64,000 nt of DNA from JAXLWB01 sp046328715. GTDB lineage: Bacteria; Chloroflexota; Anaerolineae; Caldilineales; Caldilineaceae. This document shows positions 16,818 to 26,510 of the stretch, piece after piece. Within the stretch, counting starts at the first letter, position 1, and every line of letters starts with the position of its first letter. The stretch is from NCBI GenBank assembly GCA_046328715.1, contig JAXLWB010000015.1, forward strand, positions 124,001 to 188,000, given 5' to 3'. The translations under genes and the position numbers were made by a program. The notes under the pieces were generated by a model, which made no database searches, was not told where the DNA came from, and saw only the letters and a program-made list of their open reading frames with translations.

Positions 16818-17681
16818 TTAAGAGAGGTTAAAGACGCGCTGCGCATTTTCGCCAAGCCACTTGCGCTTGACTGTATCTTTGATGGGGAGAGCTAACACTT
16901 CATCGACACACTGTTTGAAGTTTTGCGCTGGCCAGGCAGTGCCAAAGAGGATTTTGTCTTGCAGGAGCGAATTGCCATATTGGATCAACGTTTCCCAGCC
17001 AGTACCGGGTGTTCCCACATAGCGAGGACGAATGGCAGAGATGTCGGCGAAGACATTTTCATGACGCCAGAGGATGGCCATTAATTCGTTAACCCACGGC
17101 CAGCCGCCATGTCCAGCAATAATCTTGAGTTCAGGAAAATGCCCCGCTACTTCGTCGAGATAGATTGGGCGACCGACCTCCATCGAGAGTTTGGGCGCAA
17201 AATTAACCGAGGTATGGATCCAAACCGGAATATCAAGTTCCACACACTTGGCGTAGATCGGATAGTAGCGTTTGTCGTTGGCGTGCAACTTGTGCAGCCA
17301 CGGCTCCAGGCAGAGCGAGCGCATTCCCAAGTCATGGTATGCATGGTCGAGTTCGCGCAATGCCTTCATCCCCTTGTGCGGGTCGATGCCAGCCATACCT
17401 TTGAGGCGAGTCGGGGCTTGGGCACAAAGTTCGGCTACTGCTTCGTTGGATGTCTTCATGCCCAACGTCATCTCAGCATCCTCTGCCGGCAGGATCGCCA
17501 CATCGACGCCTGCCTCGTCCATCAACGCCAGCAATCCACCCACCGGATCGTCCTGAATCGACTCCATCACCACATTTTGCTGGCGGTAAAGTTGATGGTA
17601 CATAGCAAAATCGCTATTGGGATCAGCAAAGCCAGTACCGTCGGAAGGCAAAGGTGGGATGACACAAGTGTCAATGATCAT
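16818..17681 (-). CDS. Amidohydrolase-2 family metal-dependent hydrolase
   Basis: 287 residues. It starts MIIDTCVIPPLPS rather than with the common DxHxH motif, so the first two metal histidines are not in the usual form. The rest fits a TIM-barrel amidohydrolase-2 enzyme: GMAGIDPHKGMKALRELDHAYHDLGMRSLCLEPW, DIPVWIHTSVNF, LKIIAGHGGWPWVNELMAI and DKILFGTAWP. These enzymes decarboxylate or hydrate aromatic and dicarboxylic acids, often through one Zn or Mn ion. It overlaps the CoA-ligase gene by 4 nt, suggesting one pathway for an aromatic or acidic compound. Confidence 0.78.
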   Translation of the reverse strand: MIIDTCVIPPLPSDGTGFADPNSDFAMYHQLYRQQNVVMESIQDDPVGGLLALMDEAGVDVAILPAEDAEMTLGMKTSNEAVAELCAQAPTRLKGMAGIDPHKGMKALRELDHAYHDLGMRSLCLEPWLHKLHANDKRYYPIYAKCVELDIPVWIHTSVNFAPKLSMEVGRPIYLDEVAGHFPELKIIAGHGGWPWVNELMAILWRHENVFADISAIRPRYVGTPGTGWETLIQYGNSLLQDKILFGTAWPAQNFKQCVDEVLALPIKDTVKRKWLGENAQRVFNLS

Positions 17682-19009
17682 AAATACTGCCTTTCAAAAT
17701 ATTCCACCTTGTATTGCGTCCGTTCCAGACTCTCAAAGGCCACCCATTCAATAATTGGTGTGAAGGCAAGTTGGTCACGAATCGTCTGTCTGATCTCTTC
17801 GGCGAGCGATTCGGCTTCTTCGTCGCGCAACGCGGTACCACGTTCCACCTTGATGACCAGATTTTCACCAAAGGCGGGACCTTTATGCGGTAAGACGATG
17901 CGCATTTCACCGCTTATCTTCGGTGCAAAGCGTTGAATGATGCCTTTGACAGCCGCCGGGAAGACGTTGACGCCCTTGACCTTGATCATATTGTCGCTGC
18001 GTCCGCGTACGACAAAACGAAAGCCAGTGCGTCCACAGGGGCAGGGATCGGTAAAGACTTGCACGATATCGCGCACGCGGTAACGGATTACAGGCGTAGC
18101 TTGGCGGTTAATGGTAGTGAAGACGATTTCGCCAATGGCACCTTCCTTCATCGGGATCGATTCAGTCGTATCAGGGTCGATCAGCTCGGCAACCAATGCT
18201 CCCTGTGCACAGAAGTGCATCCCTGGCGATTGTCCACATTCAGCGGCGATGTCGGCGGCGACGTCGGCCAAGCCGTAGAAGTTGCGCGCCGTGATGCCCC
18301 AAACTCGCTCAATCCGTTCTCGCTCATTCTCGGAGAGAGCTTCGCCTGCCAGAAAACCTTTCTTGAAACCCAGTTGGTCCGGCTCGACACCCAGATGTTT
18401 CCGCACACTCTGTTCGAGAAAGGCGCAGGAAGAAGGAGTGGCAAAAAGCACGGTCGGGCGAAATTGATCGACCAGTTGCATGAATTTTTCCTGGCCTGTG
18501 CTGGCAAAGGGGGCGGGGATGACGGTGATGCCCATATGCTCGGCACCCGACGATTCGCTCATGCCACCGACGAAGAGGGTGAAACTTGCTGGGTTGATCA
18601 TCACATCGTCGGGGCGCAGGCCACCGGTCCAGGCATGGCGAGCATAGAGTTCGTTCCATTGGTTGATATCGCTACGCGTCAGCCCGATGTAGAGCGAACG
18701 TCCAGTCGTGCCGCTCGTGCCCTGAATGCGCACAATCTCGCTCATCGGTGCGCATTGATGGCCGCCGAGTGGGCGAATTTCTTCTTGGGTAACGCGCAAT
18801 TGCTCTTTGGTGGTGAAAGGCAAACAGGCCAGATCAGAGCGACGCTGCAAGTCAGTTGGATTAATCTTTGCCTCGTCAAACTTGGCACGATAAAAGGGCG
18901 AGGTGGCATAGACATACTCCAATTGCCTGCACAACCCTTCCATCTCCAACCGTTCCAGATCCGCCGCCGTGATCGTCTCCATCGCAGCATTCCAATATGG
19001 ACGATCCAT
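17678..19009 (-). CDS. Phenylacetate-CoA ligase-like AMP-forming enzyme
   Basis: About 443 residues from the ATG at 19009 (an upstream in-frame ATG would add 18 residues of no clear character). The phosphate-binding loop is QGTSGTTGRSLYIG near residue 95. LRPDDVMINPASFTLFVGGM, GLADVAADIAAECGQ, YRVRDIVQVF and the C-terminal RGRSDNMIKVKGVNVFP hinge follow the PaaK pattern. A CPCGRTGFR stretch resembles the small zinc-ribbon motif seen in PaaK-like proteins. It activates a carboxylic acid to its CoA thioester through an acyl-AMP. Coupled to the amidohydrolase gene by a 4-nt overlap. Confidence 0.88.
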   Translation of the reverse strand: MDRPYWNAAMETITAADLERLEMEGLCRQLEYVYATSPFYRAKFDEAKINPTDLQRRSDLACLPFTTKEQLRVTQEEIRPLGGHQCAPMSEIVRIQGTSGTTGRSLYIGLTRSDINQWNELYARHAWTGGLRPDDVMINPASFTLFVGGMSESSGAEHMGITVIPAPFASTGQEKFMQLVDQFRPTVLFATPSSCAFLEQSVRKHLGVEPDQLGFKKGFLAGEALSENERERIERVWGITARNFYGLADVAADIAAECGQSPGMHFCAQGALVAELIDPDTTESIPMKEGAIGEIVFTTINRQATPVIRYRVRDIVQVFTDPCPCGRTGFRFVVRGRSDNMIKVKGVNVFPAAVKGIIQRFAPKISGEMRIVLPHKGPAFGENLVIKVERGTALRDEEAESLAEEIRQTIRDQLAFTPIIEWVAFESLERTQYKVEYFERQYL

Positions 19010-19110
19010 CGTCACACAAAACTCCTTATATTGTGACCAGATGACCGATGACAAGCTGAGCAACGATTCATCCAGTCATTTTGGCATCCGGTCATCCCTT
19101 CATCTATTCA

Positions 19111-19956
19111 TCATGCCTTGCCAACTGAACCGAAGAGGCGCAACTTGCCCACTACCACTCGGCGCATGGCGTCGATAGCGTGTTGCATCAAGGCGACGAG
19201 GTCAGGGGCTTTGGGGGCGTTGAGATCGATTTTGAGCGAAGCGAGATAAGCTTCGCGCACTTCAGTGTTGACATTGAACTTGCAGACGCCCAACTCAATC
19301 GAGCGCTGGATCATCTCGGCAGGTAGACCGGATGCGCCATGTAAAACCAGAGGAACCGTTACCTTCTGTCGAAGTGCGGCTAGTCGCTGAAAGTCCAACT
19401 TGGGCTCGCCACGATAGTGGCCATGCACATTGCCAATGCAGACAGCCAATGCGTCAATCTGTGCCTCACGGACAAAGTCGGCAGCCTGATCGGGGTCAGT
19501 TAGTTTGGATTCGTATTCGGCGACGCTCAATCCATCTTCGGTGCCACTCAGTCTGCCCAGTTCAGCTTCGACAAAGCCAGAATGTTGGTGAACCAAAGTA
19601 GCCATCGACTGCACATAGTTGAAATTGGCAGCATAGTCCAAGTGCGACCCATCGGCCATGATCGACGTGATGCCTAGAGAGAGGGCCAGCCGAATGTCAT
19701 CGGCAGAGGCACTATGGTCGAGATGCACCGAGACGGGTACTTTGGCATCTTCCGCAGCAGCCAGACAAAGCGTCAATAGTGGTCTGCCGCCGTGTGTAAT
19801 GCTGGCTGGGTGCAGTTGCAACATGATTGGGCTGGACTCTGCCTCTGCTGCCAAAATTACAGCGCGCACGCCCTCCAGGTTATAGACGTTAAAGGCACCG
19901 ATGGCATAGCCATGTTGTTGCGCATGGCTCAACAGAAGGGTAGTAGATCTAATCAT
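19111..19956 (-). CDS. Class II ketose-bisphosphate-type aldolase (GatY/KbaY/Fba family)
   Basis: 281 residues from the ATG at 19956; the upstream extension in this frame lies within the neighbouring gene and is not conserved-looking. YAIGAFNVYNLEGVRAV is the family opening. Zinc ligands are in HLDHS (about 79-83), GHYRGEP (about 178) and LHGASG (about 206), and FNVNTEVR near the end binds the substrate phosphate. It cleaves a ketose phosphate into two smaller carbonyl compounds using Zn. An acid-sugar kinase lies further upstream on the same strand, suggesting a four-carbon or related sugar-acid route. It overlaps the DUF1349-like gene by 8 nt. Confidence 0.88.
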   Translation of the reverse strand: MIRSTTLLLSHAQQHGYAIGAFNVYNLEGVRAVILAAEAESSPIMLQLHPASITHGGRPLLTLCLAAAEDAKVPVSVHLDHSASADDIRLALSLGITSIMADGSHLDYAANFNYVQSMATLVHQHSGFVEAELGRLSGTEDGLSVAEYESKLTDPDQAADFVREAQIDALAVCIGNVHGHYRGEPKLDFQRLAALRQKVTVPLVLHGASGLPAEMIQRSIELGVCKFNVNTEVREAYLASLKIDLNAPKAPDLVALMQHAIDAMRRVVVGKLRLFGSVGKA

Positions 19957-20791
19957 CAGTTTCTGGGAAATCAGGTGAGCACGTTGTAATCGCGAAATAG
20001 TCAAAGTCGGCGGTCGTGGGAGGCGAATAGAAGTCTGCAACCATAATAATCCCGACTTGAAGATCGTCTGATGGCAAAGCATTTACCGCACCGACCACCT
20101 TCCAACCAGTTTGATCATCCTTCATCCAGGCAACCACAATTCGCCCAAGACGTTGTAAGCGCAGTCGAAGCGCAGTCACTTCGGTAGCAGCAAACTGATA
20201 GGTAAAGTTGCCGTTATCGTTTTTGGCAAAATAGACTCCTTGCCCATTTAGACCGAGCCCCCGCTCCAAACGAATGAAGTGGTTCTCATCTTGCCAAATG
20301 AGCAGACCTGCACCTTGATAATCATGGATTGGTGTGATTTCGACTTGTGTACTGATTTTGAAGGAGTCACCACTGAGCGGACGTAGTAAACGCGGTGCTC
20401 CCATGAGGCCTGGTGCAAGATTGTTGCCATTGGCTGAATCCGTTGACAAGCGTAGATAACCCTGGCGTGCAGTCGTTGTATGTAGCACATCCTCATCTGG
20501 GTCTACCCAACTCCAGTCACTGGCAATTCCGCGTCGTTGGAAGTTATCGTGAAAGAGCGCCTGACAAACAACACAGGCTTGTTGCGATGTTGCACTGATC
20601 TGACTATTCTCATTCGAGTTATCAACAGACTGGTTGGATTGTGTAATAAGCGGCAGAAACAGTGGCGTTGTTGAATCTTCGTCGGACGTTGAATTATTAT
20701 TCTCAGTTTGTGCAAAGACAGTTGATGCGGTAATAGTACATATTACGAGAAGACTTAAGAACATTGTAAAAAAGAAACGAAGTTTTTTCAT
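19949..20791 (-). CDS. Exported DUF1349-like concanavalin-fold protein
   Basis: 280 residues. A signal peptide (KKLRFFFTMFLSLLVICTITASTVFAQ) is followed by a low-complexity N/S/D-rich stretch holding PLFLPLITQ (about residue 43). A beta-sandwich domain follows with FHDNFQRRGIASDWSWVDPDED, FKISTQVEI, YQGAGLLIWQDENHFIRLERG and VGIIMVADFYSPPTTADFDYF. This is the pattern of DUF1349 (LamG-like) domains, which usually bind carbohydrate. The FLPLI motif recalls the C-terminal IYLPLVRR tails of other exported proteins in the window. It sits unexpectedly inside an enzyme gene run. Confidence 0.65.
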   Translation of the reverse strand: MKKLRFFFTMFLSLLVICTITASTVFAQTENNNSTSDEDSTTPLFLPLITQSNQSVDNSNENSQISATSQQACVVCQALFHDNFQRRGIASDWSWVDPDEDVLHTTTARQGYLRLSTDSANGNNLAPGLMGAPRLLRPLSGDSFKISTQVEITPIHDYQGAGLLIWQDENHFIRLERGLGLNGQGVYFAKNDNGNFTYQFAATEVTALRLRLQRLGRIVVAWMKDDQTGWKVVGAVNALPSDDLQVGIIMVADFYSPPTTADFDYFAITTCSPDFPETDD

Positions 20792-20850
20792 GAGCAGCTC
20801 CTATGCAATTCTAAACAATGATTACTTCATCATGTTAAACATATTACTAA

Positions 20851-20984
20851 TAGACAAAGCAAAGCAAGGATGGACAATGGTAGGGGCATCCGCTTGCCGG
20901 TGCCCGGTTTGCATCACCGAGTGGGCAACCGCAAGGGTATGCCCCTACGCATTGCGATCATGCATTGTCTATCTGCTTTGTCTA
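20851..20984 (+). mobile_element. MITE copy 1 (TAGACAAAGC ends)
   Basis: 134 bp with terminal inverted repeats TAGACAAAGC...GCTTTGTCTA, flanked on both sides by TAA (probable 3-bp target duplication). Inside is a second long palindrome, GTAGGGGCATCCGCTTGCCG...CAAGGGTATGCCCCTAC. Same orientation as copy 3. Confidence 0.8.
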
Positions 20985-21042
20985 TAAGAAATCTCATCAG
21001 AAGTGTCCCAGCAATATTTCAACCGTTTGAACTAAGAGTTTA

Positions 21043-22452
21043 TCACTTCAATTGTTTTACCACATCTACCAGTGCGGTTTCCCCCCCCACATTACCAGGA
21101 AAAACAATATAGGGCATTCCAGGATGACGACTTTCGGGACCAGATTGCCAGACAGGTACACCGGGTAAAATTTGGCCAAGGACGATGGCGCGGCGAATGC
21201 CCAACGCCTGCGTCGCCAGATCGCTAGAAGTGATGCCGCCTTTGGCAAGCAGGTAGCGTGGTCGGGTTTGCAGTGCTTTGACGATTGCCACCAAACTGGC
21301 CGAAACCCGTTGGCCGATTGCCAAACTTGCTTCGGCACTGTCGCTGCTGATCAAGGTACGACTGGTATAAATCACCACATCTCGACCGCTGCGCAGCAGT
21401 TGATCTGCGGCTTCGTGTACACGAGAAATCTCATTCGACTGCGTGTCATCGGCAAGTAATGCTGGGACATTGACCTCTAGCGGATTGATCTGCGGAGAAG
21501 CCAGCAATGCACCCAGTTGGCCTGTGGTCTTGGGAACGTAGGAACCAACCACAACCAGTCCGCCTGTATCGCCCGTAGCATTCATTTGGTCACGGCTCAA
21601 AAGTGGGCGTGTTGCCAAACCTGCTCGAATCTGCACAAAGGATGCTGCAGTTCGATAAACAAATTGTTTCCCTTGTGCCTCCGCCGCCAAGAGTCCGCTA
21701 ACAAAAACTTGCATATCGCGCAAAGTTACACAGTTGATCACTGCGATGGCACCGTCGTGCATGGTAAGCAGGCGGCTGCAGACTTGATCGGGGCCACCGA
21801 TGCGGATGTCGTCCAGTGAGATGGAATGAACCGAGGCGGCAGCAACTCGTCCTGACATTTTCTCTTCAACCCACGCTTTCAAGTCGGAGTTGCGATAGCC
21901 AAAAGCAGCATCTTTGGCAAAGGGAGTCTCCGCCGCTGGCACCAGTTTATCGCCTTCGGCTACATAGTGAACATCGTCAATCGTAAAACGTCCACCTTCG
22001 AGAAAGTAGGGAATGATCAACAGTCCGTCAAACGAGCGTTTGATCGCAGCCGCCAGCGCCATCACTTCACCCGGGAAGTGACCACGCAGGGTTGAATCAC
22101 TGCGGCTGACTACGGCAAAGTCGCGTCCGCTTTGTTCACTGGCGGCGACCAGGTTGCGCCCGATCTCGGCGTTGAGGGCCTGAGCTGCGGGCAGGGGCAA
22201 ACTGCGCGAATTGGTGAGAATGTAGAAAACCGGTTCGGATGCTAGCAGTTCCTGCTTCAGGCTATCCACCGCCCATTCGGTAAGGACGGGAATATCATAG
22301 ACAGTTTGTGTACCGGTTGGATCATCGTCGAGGACGACCAATTTGCGCGCCAGTTGCTGTGCCTGTTGGCGAATCTGCGGCAGGAGATCCGCTTGCCAGT
22401 CGGGCGGCAAAGCAGCGAAGGTGGTGGATTTGTCAAGGGTTTGTGGTGACAT
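21043..22452 (-). CDS. Four-carbon acid sugar kinase (DUF1537 / OtnK-like)
   Basis: About 469 residues from the ATG at 22452, chosen for the GGGGA box 5-6 nt upstream. The N-terminal domain has LVVLDDDPTGTQTVYDIPVLT (the DDxTG sugar-acid site) and VSRSDSTLRGHFPGE. The C-terminal nucleotide-binding domain has LLAKGGITSSDLATQALG and a VFPGNVGGETALVDVV tail. Family members phosphorylate D- or L-threonate, erythronate or 3-oxo four-carbon acids with ATP. The aldolase downstream and the beta-hydroxyacid dehydrogenase at 30147 are the usual partners in such pathways. The exact substrate is not readable. Confidence 0.88.
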   Translation of the reverse strand: MSPQTLDKSTTFAALPPDWQADLLPQIRQQAQQLARKLVVLDDDPTGTQTVYDIPVLTEWAVDSLKQELLASEPVFYILTNSRSLPLPAAQALNAEIGRNLVAASEQSGRDFAVVSRSDSTLRGHFPGEVMALAAAIKRSFDGLLIIPYFLEGGRFTIDDVHYVAEGDKLVPAAETPFAKDAAFGYRNSDLKAWVEEKMSGRVAAASVHSISLDDIRIGGPDQVCSRLLTMHDGAIAVINCVTLRDMQVFVSGLLAAEAQGKQFVYRTAASFVQIRAGLATRPLLSRDQMNATGDTGGLVVVGSYVPKTTGQLGALLASPQINPLEVNVPALLADDTQSNEISRVHEAADQLLRSGRDVVIYTSRTLISSDSAEASLAIGQRVSASLVAIVKALQTRPRYLLAKGGITSSDLATQALGIRRAIVLGQILPGVPVWQSGPESRHPGMPYIVFPGNVGGETALVDVVKQLK

Positions 22453-22849
22453 AATTTCCCCAGAGACGGTAACGAACAGCACTTTCTCGTCCAAATGTGT
22501 AGATCGTCGAACTTCCGAACCACAGTGAACGTAAAGTGCCGGTCAAGTTAGCACGGTTGATTCTCGGTTACCAAAAGTTTGACAGGCAGAGATAAAGTTA
22601 TCTTATGCCTATTGTTCGTTTCTACCAAATTGCTGGCCCGTAGTACAATAGCTTCTCATTCACTACAACCATATTGAACTGGTTCCGACACAAGACCAGG
22701 ATACTACGCTTCCTCGATAACAACTGATTTCATTGCACGCTCACAACTTGACCAGCACTTCAATGGTGAAAGTTGCCTAGCACGTACATGCACGCATGAC
22801 GGAAAGTGCCGCTCAAGTTTCGCTTGTCGTCACAAAGAAGGAAACGTTT
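22453..22849. other. Divergent intergenic region
   Basis: 397 bp between the acid-sugar kinase (leftward) and the amidohydrolase (rightward). It must hold both promoters. A TTGACA at 22578-22583 has no convincing -10 at the right distance, and I see no clear operator, small gene or repeat. Confidence 0.5.
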
Positions 22850-24454
22850 ATGTCCAACTATGCTGATTTGATCATCACTCATGCCAAAGTTCTGACGATG
22901 GATCGGGCTCGACCGCGTGCCGAAGCAGTCGCTATCCAGGGGGAACGCATTGTTTTTGTCGGCAGCGCAGAAGAGGTGAAAGCCTGGCAACGCCCCTACA
23001 CCCGAGTCATCGACGCCGAAGAGCGCACATTGTTGCCGGGGTTGATCGACAGCCATTTTCATCTGCTCTGGGGATCGCTCAAACTCGATAATATCGACTG
23101 CGAAGGATTGACCACTTATGACGAATTGGTGCAAACGGTCAGCAATTTTGCTGCCGCTAATCCCGACCGTCCAGTGCTGCTCGGCAACGGTACGATCTAT
23201 CAGATCGGCCCCAACGGTCGCATTCCCAACCGTCATGATCTGGACGCAATCGTCGCCGATCGACCCTTAGCGATCAAAGCATTTGACTATCACACTGTCT
23301 TTGCTAACACCAAAGCATTGGAAATGGCAGGTTTGTTGCACGGTGCGGAGTCGCCGTCGGGCAGCGAAGTGGTGATGAGCGCTGACGGGTTGGCAACCGG
23401 CGAATTGCGCGAAAGTGGAGCCTTTGACCCAGTACAAAATCTTGCCCCCAAGCCCGATGCAGCGCAAAAGCGGGCACTATTGCGTAAGGGGTTGGCACAA
23501 GCGGCAGCCTACGGCATCACCAGCGTGCACAACATGAATGGTTCATTGAGCGAGTTGCTCCTCTACGCCGAGGCGGAAGCGGCAGGCGAGATGACGTTGC
23601 GCATCAATGTGCCATTACATGTCGTGCCCGAGATGAAGCTCGCCGATCTCGACGAGGCGATTGCCATGCGCGATGAAACTGTCAGCCACTATGTGCGCAG
23701 CAACACGGCCAAGTTCTTTATGGATGGCGTGATCGAATCATACACGGCCCTAATGCTCGAGCCTTTTGCCAACAAGCCGGACGATCTGGGCAAAGCCATC
23801 TGGGAATACGAGCAATTTGTGGAGATGACAAGTGCTTGCGACGCAATGGGGCTACAGATCGTTACCCATGCCATCGGCAACGGTGCCATCCGCCGTACGC
23901 TGGATGCCTACGAGCAGGCGCAGCGAGTCAACGATCGCCGTGATAGTCGCCATCGGATTGAACATATCGAGTTACTCCATCCCGACGATCTGCCTCGTTT
24001 TCGTCAGTTAGGGGTAATCGCCTCGATGCAGCCGCTTCACGCTGCCATCTCAGGCCCGGGTCAGATGTGGGCGGCCAATGTGGGCGAAGCGCGTTGGCCG
24101 TGGGGTTTCCCCTGGCAATCGTTGCGCGAGAGCGGTGCCCATCTTACCTTTGGCAGCGATTGGCCTGTTGTGACGCAAAATCCATACTTGGGCATCCATG
24201 CTGCGCTCAGTCGTCAACCTTGGACGCCAGATATTCCAGTCCAAAGGCAAAGTCTCTTTGATACCTTAGCAGGCTACACTCGTGATGGAGCCTATACTGA
24301 GTTCCAGGAGGGGGTCAAGGGTCAATTGCGTCGGGGCATGTGGGCGGATCTGGTGCTTTTGGATCGGGATATTGAGCAGACGCCTGTGGAACAGATTCAA
24401 AACATGGGCGCGCTGCTGACGATCTGTGGCGGGCGGGTGGTGTATCAAAGGTAG
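22850..24454 (+). CDS. Amidohydrolase (Amidohydro_3, YtcJ-like)
   Basis: 535 residues from the ATG at 22850, which has AAGGAAA upstream and is preferred over an earlier in-frame ATG. The beta-sandwich N-terminus (ADLIITHAKVLTMDRARPRAEAVAIQGERIVFVGS) leads to LLPGLIDSHFHLLWG with two metal-binding histidines. HAIGNGAI, RHRIEHIELLHPDDLPRF and LTFGSDWPV supply the remaining metal ligands, and the C-terminal strand (GMWADLVLLDRDI) closes the sandwich. Relatives hydrolyse N-substituted formamides and related amides. Directly upstream of a peptide-type ABC importer and an amidase, it likely acts on the imported amide. Confidence 0.85.
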   Translation: MSNYADLIITHAKVLTMDRARPRAEAVAIQGERIVFVGSAEEVKAWQRPYTRVIDAEERTLLPGLIDSHFHLLWGSLKLDNIDCEGLTTYDELVQTVSNFAAANPDRPVLLGNGTIYQIGPNGRIPNRHDLDAIVADRPLAIKAFDYHTVFANTKALEMAGLLHGAESPSGSEVVMSADGLATGELRESGAFDPVQNLAPKPDAAQKRALLRKGLAQAAAYGITSVHNMNGSLSELLLYAEAEAAGEMTLRINVPLHVVPEMKLADLDEAIAMRDETVSHYVRSNTAKFFMDGVIESYTALMLEPFANKPDDLGKAIWEYEQFVEMTSACDAMGLQIVTHAIGNGAIRRTLDAYEQAQRVNDRRDSRHRIEHIELLHPDDLPRFRQLGVIASMQPLHAAISGPGQMWAANVGEARWPWGFPWQSLRESGAHLTFGSDWPVVTQNPYLGIHAALSRQPWTPDIPVQRQSLFDTLAGYTRDGAYTEFQEGVKGQLRRGMWADLVLLDRDIEQTPVEQIQNMGALLTICGGRVVYQR

Positions 24455-24595
24455 AGCAGCGGGCGGCAAGGGCGGTTCAGAACCCTGAGCGTCAGCAAAG
24501 GGCAACCTGGCACACTCTCTTGCACCGCCTGATAATCATGCAATTATTTCCTATCGTCATATTTCTTGTTTTGTGAAGGGCTAAAGGAGTTTGAC

Positions 24596-26341
24596 ATGCA
24601 TAAGAAAATTTCCTGGCTATTATTGTTTACATTAATGGTCACCTTGATCCTAAGTGCTTGCGGTGGAGGAAGCTCCGCACCCGCAGCAGATTCAGGTGCA
24701 GCCGCTGGAGGGGCAGAAGCTGCACCAGCGGCTGCAGAAGCCCCTGCCTCGGGACAAGAAGCGGCTCCCGGCAGCAAATCCGAACAGAGTTCCGACACAC
24801 CGGGGGCAGAACTCAATCGCGACCCAAAGACACTAGTGGTGCTCTACGACTCGACCGCCGATATCCTCGACCCGGGGCAGACCTTGAATGTTGCCAACAA
24901 CGTGGTACAGCGTGGCCTTTATGAAGGGTTAGTCCGTTTGAAGGGCGAGAGTGTGAGCGAGATTGAGGGCGTGCTAGCCGAAAGTTGGACGACCAATGAC
25001 GACCAGAGCCAATGGACTTTCAAGATTCGTTCTGGTGTCAAATTCCATGATGGCACTGTCTGTGACGCCCAGGCCATCTACGATTCGATGGCACGCACGC
25101 TGGTTAATCATTTGCCTGCATCCTTCATTTTGGGGCGCTTTATCGGCTACGAACCGGAAAAGACAATGAAAGTAGTGGACGCCAACACGCTCCAATTCAC
25201 CTTTGAAACGCCTCAGCCACTCTTTGGGTTGGGTCTGGCCGCCGCCTATGGCACAGGCGTTATCAGCCCCAAAGCCCTCAAAGAGAACGAAAAAGAGGGC
25301 GACGCTGGCAAAGAATGGCTCACCACCCATGCTGTAGGCACAGGTCCCTATATGTTGGAGAAGTTTGCGCCGAACGATGAAGTCGTGCTGGTACGTAATC
25401 CTGACTATTGGCGTGGCTGGGATCAACCTGGGCAGTTCGAGAAGATCATCGTCAAGCCGATTCCCGAAGCCTCCACCCGCCGCCAGATCATGGAGAAGGG
25501 GGAAGCCGATATCACTACGCCCTTCCCCAGCCCCGAAGATCACAAAGCGATGGTTGATTCGGGTCTCTTCAATGTCGGCGATGCCAGTCAAATTCGTATT
25601 GACTATGCGCTCTACAATCCCAACGGGCTGCTCAAGGATCCACGTACGCGTCAAGCACTCTCCTACGCCTTTGACTACGATGGCTATATCAATGGCGTGC
25701 GTGCTGGCATTGGACGGCAGGCCGAAGGGCCTTTCCCGCGCAGCTTGATCTATCATGACTCAAAGGTCTTTGTCTATCCAACCGATTTGGACAAAGCCAA
25801 ACAACTCTTCGACGAGGCTGGCTGGAATTACGATGATGAATTGACCTTTACGTATTATCCAGGCTTTGGTGGCGAGGATGTCGGTCCCATTCTCCAAGCT
25901 CAGCTTGAGCAGATTGGTGTCAAACTCAAAATCGAAGAGCGTGACATTGCCAGCTTCAACGGTCTCTTCTACGGCGACCAACCGCCAGCGGAACGCCCGG
26001 ACATGATGTGGTATGCCTGGTGGCCCAACCTCAACGACGCCTACGATGAATCCTGGATTCTCTATCACAGCGCCGCCGCTGGTTCCGCCGGGGCGAATGC
26101 CGGTTTCTACAACAACAAACGCGTGGATGAGTTGATCGACGCCGCCTATACGGAAACCGATCCGACTCAGTTGCAAACCATGTGGAGCGAAGTGCAGAAA
26201 ATTCTCACCGTCGATGATCCAGCAGGTCTCTGGGTAGAAGATCCGCTCGAACGCACCGTCATCCGTAAGGACATCGAAGGCCATGTCTACAACGCCATCT
26301 ACGCCATGACCTTTGATTATTGGGCACTTACGCGAAAGTAA
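24596..26341 (+). CDS. ABC transporter substrate-binding lipoprotein (SBP family 5, DppA/OppA type)
   Basis: About 581 residues from the ATG at 24596 (AAAGGAG upstream). Lipoprotein signal KKISWLLLFTLMVTLILSAC with lipobox LSAC, then a GSSAPAADSG...AAPAAAEAPA linker of about 50 residues. The mature fold opens with DPKTLVVLYDSTADILDPGQTLNVANNVVQRGLYEGLVR and has WTFKIRSGVKFHDGTVCDAQAIYDS, both family 5 hallmarks. It captures peptides or other amide-containing solutes outside the membrane for the two permeases that follow. Confidence 0.92.
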   Translation: MHKKISWLLLFTLMVTLILSACGGGSSAPAADSGAAAGGAEAAPAAAEAPASGQEAAPGSKSEQSSDTPGAELNRDPKTLVVLYDSTADILDPGQTLNVANNVVQRGLYEGLVRLKGESVSEIEGVLAESWTTNDDQSQWTFKIRSGVKFHDGTVCDAQAIYDSMARTLVNHLPASFILGRFIGYEPEKTMKVVDANTLQFTFETPQPLFGLGLAAAYGTGVISPKALKENEKEGDAGKEWLTTHAVGTGPYMLEKFAPNDEVVLVRNPDYWRGWDQPGQFEKIIVKPIPEASTRRQIMEKGEADITTPFPSPEDHKAMVDSGLFNVGDASQIRIDYALYNPNGLLKDPRTRQALSYAFDYDGYINGVRAGIGRQAEGPFPRSLIYHDSKVFVYPTDLDKAKQLFDEAGWNYDDELTFTYYPGFGGEDVGPILQAQLEQIGVKLKIEERDIASFNGLFYGDQPPAERPDMMWYAWWPNLNDAYDESWILYHSAAAGSAGANAGFYNNKRVDELIDAAYTETDPTQLQTMWSEVQKILTVDDPAGLWVEDPLERTVIRKDIEGHVYNAIYAMTFDYWALTRK

Positions 26342-26359
26342 CAGACAAGATGACAGGAT

Positions 26360-26510
26360 GATGCTGCTGGCGAAATAGCTGACCGATTGAAATCGGCTGC
26401 TGACACCGAGAAGTCGCTGAGGCGACTGAGGAAATGTATCCAGTGCCCTCAGGCACTTCTCGCTGTCAGCAGGGGAATTGATTCCCTTTTTTAAAATCGC
26501 TAGCAGTATC
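26360..26510. mobile_element. 151-bp inverted-repeat element between 15-bp direct repeats
   Basis: The ends GAT(G/A)CTGCT(G/A)GCGA are inverted. An inner hairpin (arms 26398-26428 and 26441-26471, 31 nt each) forms the core. It is flanked by two exact copies of ACAAGATGACAGGAT (26345-26359 and 26511-26525), consistent with insertion into the spacer hairpin that otherwise runs into the 26526-26575 sequence. No coding capacity. Confidence 0.65.

Noticed and set aside
17933..19036. A 367-residue open frame on the plus strand opposite the CoA-ligase-like gene
   Set aside because: It is the complement of a well-supported AMP-forming enzyme, has no domain of its own and no ribosome site.
20870..21112. 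Short frames with CRCPVC.TEW-like peptides at three places
   Set aside because: They are translations of the MITE inner palindrome, repeated at each copy, not genes.
22760..23236. A 158-residue minus-strand frame at the start of the amidohydrolase gene
   Set aside because: Shadow of the plus-strand metal-binding N-terminus; no recognisable features.
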